Shown one piece after another: positions 7,735 to 14,462 of a stretch of 17,663 nucleotides of DNA. The first letter of the stretch is position 1; each line of letters starts with the position of its first letter. This DNA comes from DASTYU01 sp035764655 (GTDB lineage Bacteria > Chloroflexota > Limnocylindria > Limnocylindrales > CSP1-4), in contig DASTYU010000271.1 in assembly GCA_035764655.1 (NCBI GenBank), forward strand, positions 1-17,663, given 5' to 3'. The notes under the pieces were generated by a model. That model was not told where the DNA came from. It made no database searches and saw only the letters and a program-made list of their open reading frames with translations. A program made the translations under genes and the position numbers.

Positions 7735-8408
7735 CGATCCGTGATGAGGGCTGCCTCCGCGGGCCGTGGTGCGTCCCGTCGCGCATCCTGCGGACGGCGG
7801 AGGCGCGGGCGTGGCTCGCTGGCGAGATCGAAGCCGCCTGGACCGTCGGACCGGGCCGCGTACGCGAGCGCGGCCACCGAACCGCCGAGCGCCGCGATCA
7901 GCCCCGCCGTGACGAGCTGTTCGAGTTCGGACGGATTGCCATCTAGGCCGACGCGCACGAGCAGGGCCGCCTGCAGCAGCACGAACAGGCCGATCCCGAT
8001 GCGGAGCACGTCGCGACCGGTCGCCACGGGGACGACGCACAGGGCGGCCAGCGCGAAGCCCGCGGCCTGCGCCTCGACCGGGCCGAGGGCCGTTGCGCCC
8101 AGCCCGTGCGTGCCGAGACCCACGACGAACGCACCGAGGGCGAGCAGCGCTTCCGCCGGCCAGCCGATGCGCGACCCCGAGGTCATTCCGCCGCCACGGA
8201 CCGCGATCCACAGCAGATATGCCGCGAGGACCCCACCGGCGAGGCGCGCCGCGAGCGCGAGGGGCGTCCCGATCGGGTCGGTCACGATCGGCGAGAAGAC
8301 CAGCATGGTCAGCAGGCCGACCACGGCGATGCGGCCGTCACGGACGGACACGGCGATGACCGCCCCGACCAGGACCCCCACCGCGACCGCCCCGATTGCG
8401 GGGTTCAT
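7731..8408 (-). CDS. Small multi-spanning membrane protein, possible HyfE/NuoK-like partner
   Basis: A 225-residue protein with about six hydrophobic helices and a basic, Arg/Pro-rich cytoplasmic tail (about 190-225). It too contains no lysine. A segment at about 117-190 (Ala/Leu helix, Gly-Arg-Asp-Val-Leu-Arg loop, helix, then a Gly-Asn-Pro-Ser-Glu-Leu-Glu turn and helix) is laid out like NuoK/MrpC or the second half of hydrogenase subunit HyfE, but I see no decisive signature. The ATG at 8408 lies 13 bases after the lepB stop. Its own TGA overlaps the ATG of the NuoN-like gene, so the two are coupled and likely form one membrane unit. The assignment to the NuoK/HyfE fold rests mainly on this context. 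Confidence 0.6.
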   Translation of the reverse strand: MNPAIGAVAVGVLVGAVIAVSVRDGRIAVVGLLTMLVFSPIVTDPIGTPLALAARLAGGVLAAYLLWIAVRGGGMTSGSRIGWPAEALLALGAFVVGLGTHGLGATALGPVEAQAAGFALAALCVVPVATGRDVLRIGIGLFVLLQAALLVRVGLDGNPSELEQLVTAGLIAALGGSVAALAYAARSDGPGGFDLASEPRPRLRRPQDARRDAPRPAEAALITDR

Positions 8409-8421
8409 CGGGCGGCCAACG

Positions 8422-9018
8422 TCATGGAGCGGCCGGGCTGTCGCTCGGTGCGGCGTACGTCGGCGTGGCGAGGACGCCGAAATGATCGAACGGCCAGTAG
8501 CGCAGCCACGCGCGCCCGATGACCTGCTGCACCGGGACCGGTCCGAACGCCCGCGAGTCGGCCGAGTCCTGGCGGTGGTCACCCATCAGGAACAGCTCAT
8601 CGTCGGGGATGACCCAGCTCGCCCGCGAGGCTTCGGTGGTCTGCAGGGAGCCGTCATCCTCCTTGTAGAGGTACGGCTCGTCGAGCTTCTCGTCGTTGAT
8701 ATACACGGCGCCGTCGTGGATCCGGACCGTGTCGCCGCCGACTCCGATCACCCGCTTGATGAACGGGGTGCCGTTGTCCCCGACCCAGTCTGCGGGCGGC
8801 GCGAACACGACGATGTCGCCGCGCTTGTAGGTGTCGAATCGAGGGGTCAGCTTGTCCACCAGCACGTACTGCTCCTGGAGCAGCGTCTGCTCCATCGAGG
8901 TCTGCTGGACCTTGTAGGGCTGGGCGATGAAGTTCTGGATGACGACGAAGATGATCAGCGTCAGGGCCAGGGTCTCGACGATCTCGAGCAGGCACCCGAG
9001 CTGGGGTCGTTGGCTCAC
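8422..9018 (-). CDS. lepB: Signal peptidase I
   Basis: A 198-residue membrane-anchored serine protease (family S26) that removes signal peptides from exported proteins. One N-terminal membrane helix (about 10-32) leads into the catalytic domain. The nucleophile is Ser41 in QTSMEQTL and the general-base Lys is Lys88 in FIKRVIG. The box near the C-terminus, GDHRQDSADSR at 145-155, matches G-D-N-R-x-x-S-x-D-S-R with His for Asn. The start is a GTG at 9018 with no Shine-Dalgarno but with a TATACT -10 box nine bases upstream, so the mRNA may be nearly leaderless. It leads a three-gene minus-strand operon with two membrane proteins and is divergent from hppA. Confidence 0.96.
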   Translation of the reverse strand: MSQRPQLGCLLEIVETLALTLIIFVVIQNFIAQPYKVQQTSMEQTLLQEQYVLVDKLTPRFDTYKRGDIVVFAPPADWVGDNGTPFIKRVIGVGGDTVRIHDGAVYINDEKLDEPYLYKEDDGSLQTTEASRASWVIPDDELFLMGDHRQDSADSRAFGPVPVQQVIGRAWLRYWPFDHFGVLATPTYAAPSDSPAAP

Positions 9019-9027
9019 AAGGTCGGC

Positions 9028-9033
9028 AGTATA
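9028..9033 (-). promoter_or_regulatory. lepB -10 box close to the start codon
   Basis: TATACT on the minus strand, separated from the GTG by nine bases. It is nearly perfect, but no matching -35 lies 16-18 bases upstream; that place is occupied by an inverted repeat. This predicts a leaderless or very short 5' end. Confidence 0.55.
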
Positions 9034-9042
9034 GGGCCGCGC

Positions 9043-9068
9043 CCCGAGGCGGGCGCGTGAGCCTCGGG
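9043..9068. repeat. Perfect 8-bp inverted repeat between divergent promoters
   Basis: CCCGAGGC (9043-9050), a 10-base spacer, then GCCTCGGG (9061-9068). It covers the expected -35 position of lepB and lies 32 bases upstream of the hppA -35. It could be an operator for a dimeric regulator or a stem in RNA; no T-run supports a terminator. Confidence 0.55.
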
Positions 9069-9100
9069 TGTCGATGCATAACCCGCTTGCTGCCGTGGCG

Positions 9101-9130
9101 TTGACCCCATTTCGCGGCGCTTGCTACACT
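9101..9130 (+). promoter_or_regulatory. Sigma-70-type promoter of hppA
   Basis: TTGACC (9101-9106), an 18-base spacer, then TACACT (9125-9130), with TG at the extended -10 position. Transcription would start near 9137, giving a leader of about 138 nt that I cannot assign to a known regulatory RNA. Ribosome site GGAGGA lies at 9258-9263, 11 bases before the GTG. Confidence 0.75.
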
Positions 9131-9274
9131 CGCCGCGGCCTGCAAGGTTCCAGTCCCACGTGCAAACGGACCGGATCCTGCCGCGCCGTATTCCCCGGCC
9201 TTGCGGCGTCGGCCGTTTGACGCGCCCGGTCCGCCCTCGACCGGCAGCCCAGCTCGTGGAGGAACCATCCGTCC

Positions 9275-11533
9275 GTGGACGCCAGTGCGCTCCAGTTGCT
9301 CGTTCCGATCGCGGGGATTGCCGCGGTCCTGTTCGCCATCTACCTCGCCCGCGACGTGCTCTCGCGCGATCAGGGCACCCAGGCGATGCAGGACGTCGCC
9401 GGCACGATCCTCGAAGGCGCCGTCGCCTTCATCCGGCGCCAGTACACGACCATCGCCGTCATCGCCTTGATCGGGGCGGTGGTCATCGGGATCGTGATCA
9501 CGCTGGTCGAGACTCCGGAAGTCGCCGACGTACCGGAGCTGACCGACCCCACGTTGGGCGCCCTTGCCGGACTGCCGATCGGCCTGATGACCGCCTTCGC
9601 CTTCCTCGTGGGTGCGGCGTGCTCGATGGCCTCGGGGATCATCGGGATGTACATCAGCGTCAAGGCCAACGTCCGGACGGCATCGGCCGCCCGGCGCAGC
9701 CTTGTCGAAGCCGTCCAGGTCGCGATGCGCGGCGGGGCGGTCTCCGGGTTTCTCGTCGTTGCCCTGTCGCTGCTGGGCGTGTGGGGCATCTTCACGCTCT
9801 ATGACACGCTCATCGCCGATGTTACGGTCGCCTCGGCTCCGTTCCTGATCGTGGGCTTCGGTTTTGGGGCATCCTTCGTCGCCTTGTTCGCCCAGCTCGG
9901 CGGCGGCATCTACACGAAGGCCGCTGACGTCGGCTCGGACCTCGTGGGCAAGGTCGAGAAGGGCATCCCCGAGGACGATCCTCGCAACGCCGGCGTGGTG
10001 GCGGACCTCGTCGGCGACAACGTCGGCGACTGCGCCGGTCGTGGCGCAGACCTCTTTGAATCCACCGCGGCCGAGAACATCGGCGCGATGATCCTCGGCG
10101 TCGCCGTGTACGGCATCGCAGTTGCGGCCGGCTGGCCGAACCCCGAGTCATGGATCTTCTTCCCGCTCATCGTCCGCGCCTTCGGCCTGCTGGCAACCAT
10201 CGTCGCGATCTTCTTCGTGCGCGGGTCCGAGACTGAGGACCCGATGAACATGCTCAACCGCGGGTACTGGGTGACGACCATCCTGTCCGTGGTGGGCCTT
10301 GCCTTCGTCACCTCCGTCACGATGAATACGAACGGTGGGACCGGCGAGGCGTTCGGGCTGCCCACATGGGTCTACTTCTTCTTCGCGGGCGTCGTCGGCC
10401 TCGCCACGAGCGTTGCCTTCGTCTACATCACGCAGTTCTACACGGCCGGCTCGTTCCGGCCCGTGCGCGAGATCGCCGAGGCATCGAAGACCGGACCTGC
10501 GACGAACATCATCAGCGGCACAGCGGTCGGCTTCGAGACCACCCTCGTGACCGCTGTGACCATCGGCATCGCGCTGTTCGTGAGCTTCTGGCTCGGGGAC
10601 CAGGCCGGCCTCCTCACCGAGGAGGGTCTCAACGTCGGCGGGATCTTCGGGACGGCCGTCGCCACGATGGGCATGCTCATGACCACGGCCTACATCCTGG
10701 CCATGGACACGTTCGGCCCGATCACCGACAACGCCGGCGGAATTGCCGAATTCAGCCGCGCAGAGCAGGGCGCCCGCGAGATCACCGACCGCCTCGACGC
10801 CGTCGGCAACACGACCAAGGCCCTGACGAAGGGTTACGCGATCGCGTCTGCGTCGCTGGCCGCCTTCCTCCTGTTCTCCGCCTACATCGACAAGATCAAC
10901 TTGATCCAGGGCCGCCGGATCGAGGCCGGTGTGCCCGGCGCCGAGCTCCTCGACGCGGTCAACCTGGCCAACGTCAACGTGTTCATCGCCGGACTGCTGG
11001 CCGCGATGCTCGTGTACTTCTTCGCATCGCTGGCAATCCGGGCAGTCGGCAAGACGGCCCAGTCGATCATCGTCGAGGTCCGCCGCCAGTTCCGCGAGAT
11101 GCCCGGGATCATGGATTACAGCCAGCGTCCGGACTACGCGCGGGTCGTCGACATCACGACGCGCGCCGCGCTCCGCGAGATGGTCTTCCCGGGTCTCGTC
11201 GCGGTCGGCCTGCCGATCATCATCGGCCTGCTGCTCGGTTTCGAGGCCGTGGCGGGCATGCTGATGGTCGGGACGATCGCAGGCGTCCTGCTCGCGACCG
11301 TCCTCAACAACGGCGGCGGCGCGTGGGACAACGCCAAGAAGTACATCGAGTCGGGTCAGCTGACCGACGACCAGGGAAACGTCCTCGGCAAGGGCTCCGA
11401 AGCCCATGCCGCTGCGGTCGTCGGCGACACTGTCGGTGACCCGTTCAAGGACACCGCCGGCCCGTCGCTGCACGTGCTCGTCAAGCTCCTCGCGACGATC
11501 TCGCTGGTCCTCGCCCCGCTGTTCATCCGGTAG
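9275..11533 (+). CDS. hppA: K+-independent membrane H+-translocating pyrophosphatase
   Basis: A 752-residue integral membrane pump (about 16 helices) that hydrolyses pyrophosphate and exports protons. The substrate region DVGSDLVGKVEKGIPEDDPRN (about 220-240) and GDNVGDCAGRGADLFE (about 248-263) contain the Mg-pyrophosphate-binding Asp and Lys residues. A second acidic cluster appears as ITDNAGG and near the C-terminus as VGDTVGDPFKDTAGPSL. Lys515 in GNTTKALTKGYAI is the residue that marks the K+-independent subfamily; K+-dependent enzymes have Ala there. Length is normal. The GTG start follows GGAGGA and sits behind a strong promoter. Pyrophosphate made by biosynthesis, including lipid and tRNA charging reactions encoded nearby, would be its fuel. 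Confidence 0.97.
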   Translation: MDASALQLLVPIAGIAAVLFAIYLARDVLSRDQGTQAMQDVAGTILEGAVAFIRRQYTTIAVIALIGAVVIGIVITLVETPEVADVPELTDPTLGALAGLPIGLMTAFAFLVGAACSMASGIIGMYISVKANVRTASAARRSLVEAVQVAMRGGAVSGFLVVALSLLGVWGIFTLYDTLIADVTVASAPFLIVGFGFGASFVALFAQLGGGIYTKAADVGSDLVGKVEKGIPEDDPRNAGVVADLVGDNVGDCAGRGADLFESTAAENIGAMILGVAVYGIAVAAGWPNPESWIFFPLIVRAFGLLATIVAIFFVRGSETEDPMNMLNRGYWVTTILSVVGLAFVTSVTMNTNGGTGEAFGLPTWVYFFFAGVVGLATSVAFVYITQFYTAGSFRPVREIAEASKTGPATNIISGTAVGFETTLVTAVTIGIALFVSFWLGDQAGLLTEEGLNVGGIFGTAVATMGMLMTTAYILAMDTFGPITDNAGGIAEFSRAEQGAREITDRLDAVGNTTKALTKGYAIASASLAAFLLFSAYIDKINLIQGRRIEAGVPGAELLDAVNLANVNVFIAGLLAAMLVYFFASLAIRAVGKTAQSIIVEVRRQFREMPGIMDYSQRPDYARVVDITTRAALREMVFPGLVAVGLPIIIGLLLGFEAVAGMLMVGTIAGVLLATVLNNGGGAWDNAKKYIESGQLTDDQGNVLGKGSEAHAAAVVGDTVGDPFKDTAGPSLHVLVKLLATISLVLAPLFIR

Positions 11534-11539
11534 CGACGG

Positions 11540-11558
11540 TCAGCGGCAACGCCGCTGA
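11540..11558 (+). repeat. Hairpin between hppA and uppP
   Basis: TCAGCGGC, a three-base loop, then GCCGCTGA: a perfect 8-bp stem starting seven bases after the hppA stop and ending four bases before the uppP ATG, with no Shine-Dalgarno in between. It may limit readthrough or control uppP translation; no T-run follows. Confidence 0.55.
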
Positions 11559-11562
11559 AACG

Positions 11563-12396
11563 ATGGATACCGTTCTTCAGGCGCTGGTTCTGGGGATCGT
11601 GCAGGGACTCACGGAGTTCCTCCCGATCTCCAGTTCCGGGCACCTCATCCTCGTTCCCGCCCTTCTCGGCTGGGACGACCCGTTCATCGACTCGCTGACG
11701 TTCTCGGTGATGCTCCACCTGGGTACGCTCGGCGCGCTGCTCGTCTATTTCTGGCGCGACTGGCTGCGCCTCGTCCCTGCCGGGCTCGCCACGATCCGCG
11801 ACCGCTCGTTTGCGAGTGATCCGGATCGCCGGCTCGCCTGGCTGATCGTCGCGACGATGCTGCCCGCAATCGTCGTCGGCGTGCTGTTCGACGACTTCAT
11901 CGAAGCCAACGTCCGGACGGCGGGCACGGTCGCCGTCCTGCTCCTGATCGGCGCCGCGATCCTGTGGGTATGCGACCACGTCGGTGGAACGGATCGGCGG
12001 ATCGCCGACCTGACGTTCCCGCAGGCGTTCGGCATCGGCGTCGCGCAGGCGGCGGCCCTGTTCCCGGGGGTCAGCCGGTCCGGGATCTCGATCTCGGCCG
12101 GCCGGCTCTTCGGCCTCGAACGATCCGACGCGGCACGGTTCAGCTTCCTGATGGCCGCGCCGATCATCGCCGGCGCCGGTGCGTGGGAGACGCTCAAGCT
12201 GATCCGCGACGGCAGCGACGTCGCCATCCAGGTTGGGCCGTTGGTCGCTGGCATGATCGCCGCGTTCGTGTCCGGGCTCCTCGCGATCGCCTTCCTGCTG
12301 CGCTGGCTGGCGAGCCACCCGCTGGACATCTTCGTCTGGTACCGCGTCGCGCTGGCTGCGGTTGTCATCATCGCCCTGTTCGCGGGGAGGGTCTGA
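11563..12396 (+). CDS. uppP: Undecaprenyl-diphosphate phosphatase
   Basis: A 277-residue integral membrane enzyme (BacA family) that dephosphorylates undecaprenyl diphosphate to recycle the cell-wall lipid carrier; overexpression gives bacitracin resistance in other bacteria. The first motif, QGLTEFLPISSSGHL, spans 14-28 with Glu18, Ser23-25 and His27. The second motif, PGVSRSG, is at 168-174 with catalytic Arg172. Length and about eight hydrophobic segments match the family. The ATG at 11563 lies directly after a hairpin and lacks a Shine-Dalgarno. The next gene, argR, begins two bases after its stop, so they are probably cotranscribed, perhaps from the hppA promoter. Confidence 0.96.
   Translation: MDTVLQALVLGIVQGLTEFLPISSSGHLILVPALLGWDDPFIDSLTFSVMLHLGTLGALLVYFWRDWLRLVPAGLATIRDRSFASDPDRRLAWLIVATMLPAIVVGVLFDDFIEANVRTAGTVAVLLLIGAAILWVCDHVGGTDRRIADLTFPQAFGIGVAQAAALFPGVSRSGISISAGRLFGLERSDAARFSFLMAAPIIAGAGAWETLKLIRDGSDVAIQVGPLVAGMIAAFVSGLLAIAFLLRWLASHPLDIFVWYRVALAAVVIIALFAGRV
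12384..12390 (+). promoter_or_regulatory. Ribosome-binding site of argR
   Basis: GGGGAGG lies seven bases before the GTG at 12398, inside the end of uppP. It favours that GTG over the in-frame GTG at 12404 and ATG at 12407. Confidence 0.65.
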
Positions 12397-12397
12397 C

Positions 12398-12871
12398 GTG
12401 GAGGTGATGAAGCAGCTCCGCCAGCGACAGATCCGCGACCTGGTCGACCAGCGCCCCATCCGTACCCAGCAGGAACTCGCGGCGGCGCTGCGCGAACGAG
12501 GCTTCCGGACGACGCAGGCGACCATCTCGCGCGATGTCGCGGAGCTCGGCCTGATCAAGGTGTCGCGCGAGGGCACGCAGGCCTACGCCCTCCCGCCGAG
12601 GCTCATCGAAGCGGAGACGTCCGGCGAGGACCGGCTCAAGAAGTTGCTCGCCGACCTGCCCGTGGAGATGCACGAGGCGGGCCTGCTGCTGGTCGTGCGC
12701 ACGCTGCCGGGGTCCGCACATGCGATCGCCGCGGCCCTCGACCGCGCCCGCTGGCCGGAGGTCGCGGGATCGATCGCCGGTGACGATACGCTGTTCGTGG
12801 CGTTCCCGGACCGCGGGTCGCTGCAGCGGATCAAGCGGCGTCTCCTGCGCCTTGCCGAGGGTGCCTCGTAA
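12398..12871 (+). CDS. argR: Arginine repressor ArgR
   Basis: A 157-residue hexameric DNA-binding regulator that senses L-arginine. The N-terminal winged helix (about 5-65) contains TQQELAAALRERG and the recognition helix with QATISRD (40-46). The C-terminal core carries GSIAGDDT at 124-131, where Asp129 and Asp130 correspond to the arginine-contacting pair of Escherichia coli ArgR. Length is standard. The GTG start follows a good ribosome site two bases after the uppP stop. No arginine biosynthesis or catabolism gene lies in the window, so its targets must be elsewhere. A 5-bp hairpin (12870-12883) begins at its stop codon. Confidence 0.95.
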   Translation: MEVMKQLRQRQIRDLVDQRPIRTQQELAAALRERGFRTTQATISRDVAELGLIKVSREGTQAYALPPRLIEAETSGEDRLKKLLADLPVEMHEAGLLLVVRTLPGSAHAIAAALDRARWPEVAGSIAGDDTLFVAFPDRGSLQRIKRRLLRLAEGAS

Positions 12872-12883
12872 CGGTTTGCCGTT
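12870..12883 (+). terminator. Weak hairpin at the end of argR
   Basis: AACGG, a TTTG loop and CCGTT form a perfect 5-bp stem overlapping the argR stop. It has no T-run and is short, so it is at best a weak terminator; about 60 bases separate it from the lipid cassette. Confidence 0.25.
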
Positions 12884-12932
12884 GGCCGCGTTCTGACTGA
12901 GGGGCGTCCCGAATGGCGTAGACCCGGGATCC

Positions 12933-12940
12933 AGGAGGGG
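12933..12940 (+). promoter_or_regulatory. Ribosome-binding site of the CDP-alcohol phosphatidyltransferase
   Basis: AGGAGGGG, the strongest Shine-Dalgarno on the plus strand of this window. Seven bases after its AGGAGG core comes ATC (12946), and 13 bases after it comes CTG (12952); there is no standard start codon in frame near it. It decides that the gene starts here rather than at the internal TTG at 13066. Confidence 0.7.
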
Positions 12941-12945
12941 CAGGC

Positions 12946-13542
12946 ATCGACCTGTATCGCGCCAAGCCGGCGATCACCAGGGCGCTCGATCCCGTCCTGG
13001 CGGCGCTCGAACGCGCGCGCGTCAGCCCGGACGTCCTGACGCTCGCCGCCATCCCGATCGGCGCGTTGGCGGGCGCCGCGATCCTCGTATCGCCGAGTGT
13101 CCCGGGGGCACTGCTGCTCGTCCCGCTGGCTGTCGCCCTGCGACTGACGGGCAACCTCCTCGACGGCGCCCTCGCCCGGCGGACAGGCCGGGTCCACGCT
13201 CGCGGCGAGCTGTACAACGAGGTGGGTGACCGTTCCGCCGACGTCCTGATGCTCGCCCCGGTGGCGTTCGTCCCGGGAGCGATCGCCGCGGCCGTGTGGG
13301 CGGGCGTCGTCCTTGCCTTGCTGGCCAGCTTCACCGCGGTCGCCACCAAGGCGGCCGGTGGCACGCGAACCTACCGCGGCATCCTGTCCAAGCCCGGCCG
13401 AATGGCGCTCCTGACCGTCTGTGCGATCGGCGTGCTGGTCCTCGGCCCGGATGCGTGGTGGCCGTTCGGTCCGCTGCTGGCCATCGGGGCGGCGTTGACG
13501 CTGGCCGAACGCGTCCTCGTTGCCGTCAGGGAGCTGCCGTGA
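12946..13542 (+). CDS. CDP-alcohol phosphatidyltransferase, variant motif, apparent ATC start
   Basis: A membrane enzyme that would transfer a phosphatidyl group from a CDP-linked lipid to an alcohol. Read from ATC at 12946 it is 198 residues with about five hydrophobic segments. The N-terminal VSPDVLTLA (26-34) is typical of the family, and the catalytic motif lies at 70-95. The consensus D-x2-D-G-x2-A-R-x8-G-x3-D-x3-D is kept in spacing, but Asn70 and Asn91 replace the first and third Asp, while Asp73 and Asp95 remain. A similar Asn variant occurs, as I recall, in a YnbA-like subfamily encoded beside CdsA-like proteins. In-frame stop TAG at 12919 limits upstream extension. Starting at the only nearby standard codon, TTG 13066, would remove conserved residues. 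Its TGA overlaps the next GTG. Confidence 0.8.
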   Translation: MDLYRAKPAITRALDPVLAALERARVSPDVLTLAAIPIGALAGAAILVSPSVPGALLLVPLAVALRLTGNLLDGALARRTGRVHARGELYNEVGDRSADVLMLAPVAFVPGAIAAAVWAGVVLALLASFTAVATKAAGGTRTYRGILSKPGRMALLTVCAIGVLVLGPDAWWPFGPLLAIGAALTLAERVLVAVRELP

Positions 13543-14462
13543 ATCCCGCACAGCAGATGGCGGCGATCCTGCTGATCGTCGCCGGCATCGGGCTCGCGAG
13601 TGCGGCCGTCTACGCGATCCTGCCGGTGTCGCGTGGCCGGCGACTCACCGGCAGGATGGCACTGGCCCGCGCCGGCAGCTACGCGGCTCTGGCGGTGGCC
13701 CTTGCACTGGCTGTCGTCAGCGGCACGATCGGGGTGACCATCCTGCTTGGCGTGATCGCCGCACTGGCACTGCTCGAGTGGGCGCGCCTCGGCGGGCTGC
13801 CGCCCCGCCACGTGGTCGCGATCGAGGTGGCGAACGCCGTGGTCATGGCGGCGATCGCGACACGCGGCACGGCCGCCGCGGACATCCTCGTCGGCGGGCT
13901 CGCGTTCGCGGCGGCGCTGCTGCCGGTTGCGCGCCCCGACACGAGCCGAGCCTTCCGCGACTTCGGGACGGCGGCGGCCGGATTGGTCGTCATCACCGTG
14001 ATGCTCGTGCACGGCGTGGCGCTGACCGTCGAACGCGGTCCCGCCGGCGCAGCCCTCGTGGCGGCGGTTGCGATCGGGTGTGCCGGCTCGGACGTCGCGG
14101 CGTACTTCTTCGGAAAGCGCTTCGGACGCACGCCGCTCGCACCCCGGCTCTCACCGAACAAGACCCGCGCGGGCCTCGTGGGCAACGTTGTCGGTGCCGC
14201 GATCGCGCTCCTCCTCGCCGCACCGGTGCTGGTGCCACTCGTCGGGTGGCCCGGTCTCGCCGGTCTCGCCCTGATCGTCGCGGTGGGCGCCGTGTGGGGC
14301 GACCTGCTCGAGTCGGCGGCCAAACGGGAGTTCGGCGTCAAGGACGCGGGCACCTGGCTGCCCGGATTCGGGGGCATCCTCGACCGCGTGGACTCCCTGC
14401 TCCTCGCGCTGCCGCTGGTCTACTGGGCGGCCCGCCTGCTGGACCCGGTCGCCGTTCCATGA
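13539..14462 (+). CDS. Phosphatidate cytidylyltransferase (CdsA-like)
   Basis: A 307-residue integral membrane protein (about eight helices) of the CdsA family, which converts phosphatidate and CTP to CDP-diacylglycerol and pyrophosphate. A conserved S-D-V-A-A-Y-F-F-G-K segment near 184-193 precedes P-N-K-T. The C-terminal signature S-x3-K-R-x4-K-D-x-x-x-x-L-P-G-x-G-G-x-L-D-R-x-D-S is present at about 252-280, with Phe in place of the usual His of P-G-H-G-G. The GTG start overlaps the previous stop (GTGA) and its stop overlaps the PlsC start (ATGA). Its product would feed the adjacent phosphatidyltransferase. It may be an accessory copy like YnbB rather than the housekeeping CdsA, which cannot be settled from this window. 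Confidence 0.9.
   Translation: MNPAQQMAAILLIVAGIGLASAAVYAILPVSRGRRLTGRMALARAGSYAALAVALALAVVSGTIGVTILLGVIAALALLEWARLGGLPPRHVVAIEVANAVVMAAIATRGTAAADILVGGLAFAAALLPVARPDTSRAFRDFGTAAAGLVVITVMLVHGVALTVERGPAGAALVAAVAIGCAGSDVAAYFFGKRFGRTPLAPRLSPNKTRAGLVGNVVGAAIALLLAAPVLVPLVGWPGLAGLALIVAVGAVWGDLLESAAKREFGVKDAGTWLPGFGGILDRVDSLLLALPLVYWAARLLDPVAVP

Noticed and set aside
6715..9060. A 781-codon open frame on the plus strand opposite the NuoN-like, partner and lepB genes
   Set aside because: Its product is an Arg/Asp/Gly-rich low-complexity chain with no domain, typical of an antisense frame in high-GC DNA. The opposite strand holds proteins with clear motifs.
9216..9222. Second hppA promoter at TTTGACG
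   Set aside because: No -10 box lies 16-19 bases downstream; the upstream TTGACC/TACACT pair is far better.
10148..11473. A 441-codon minus-strand frame inside hppA
   Set aside because: It is fully covered by a highly conserved pyrophosphatase and has antisense-like composition.
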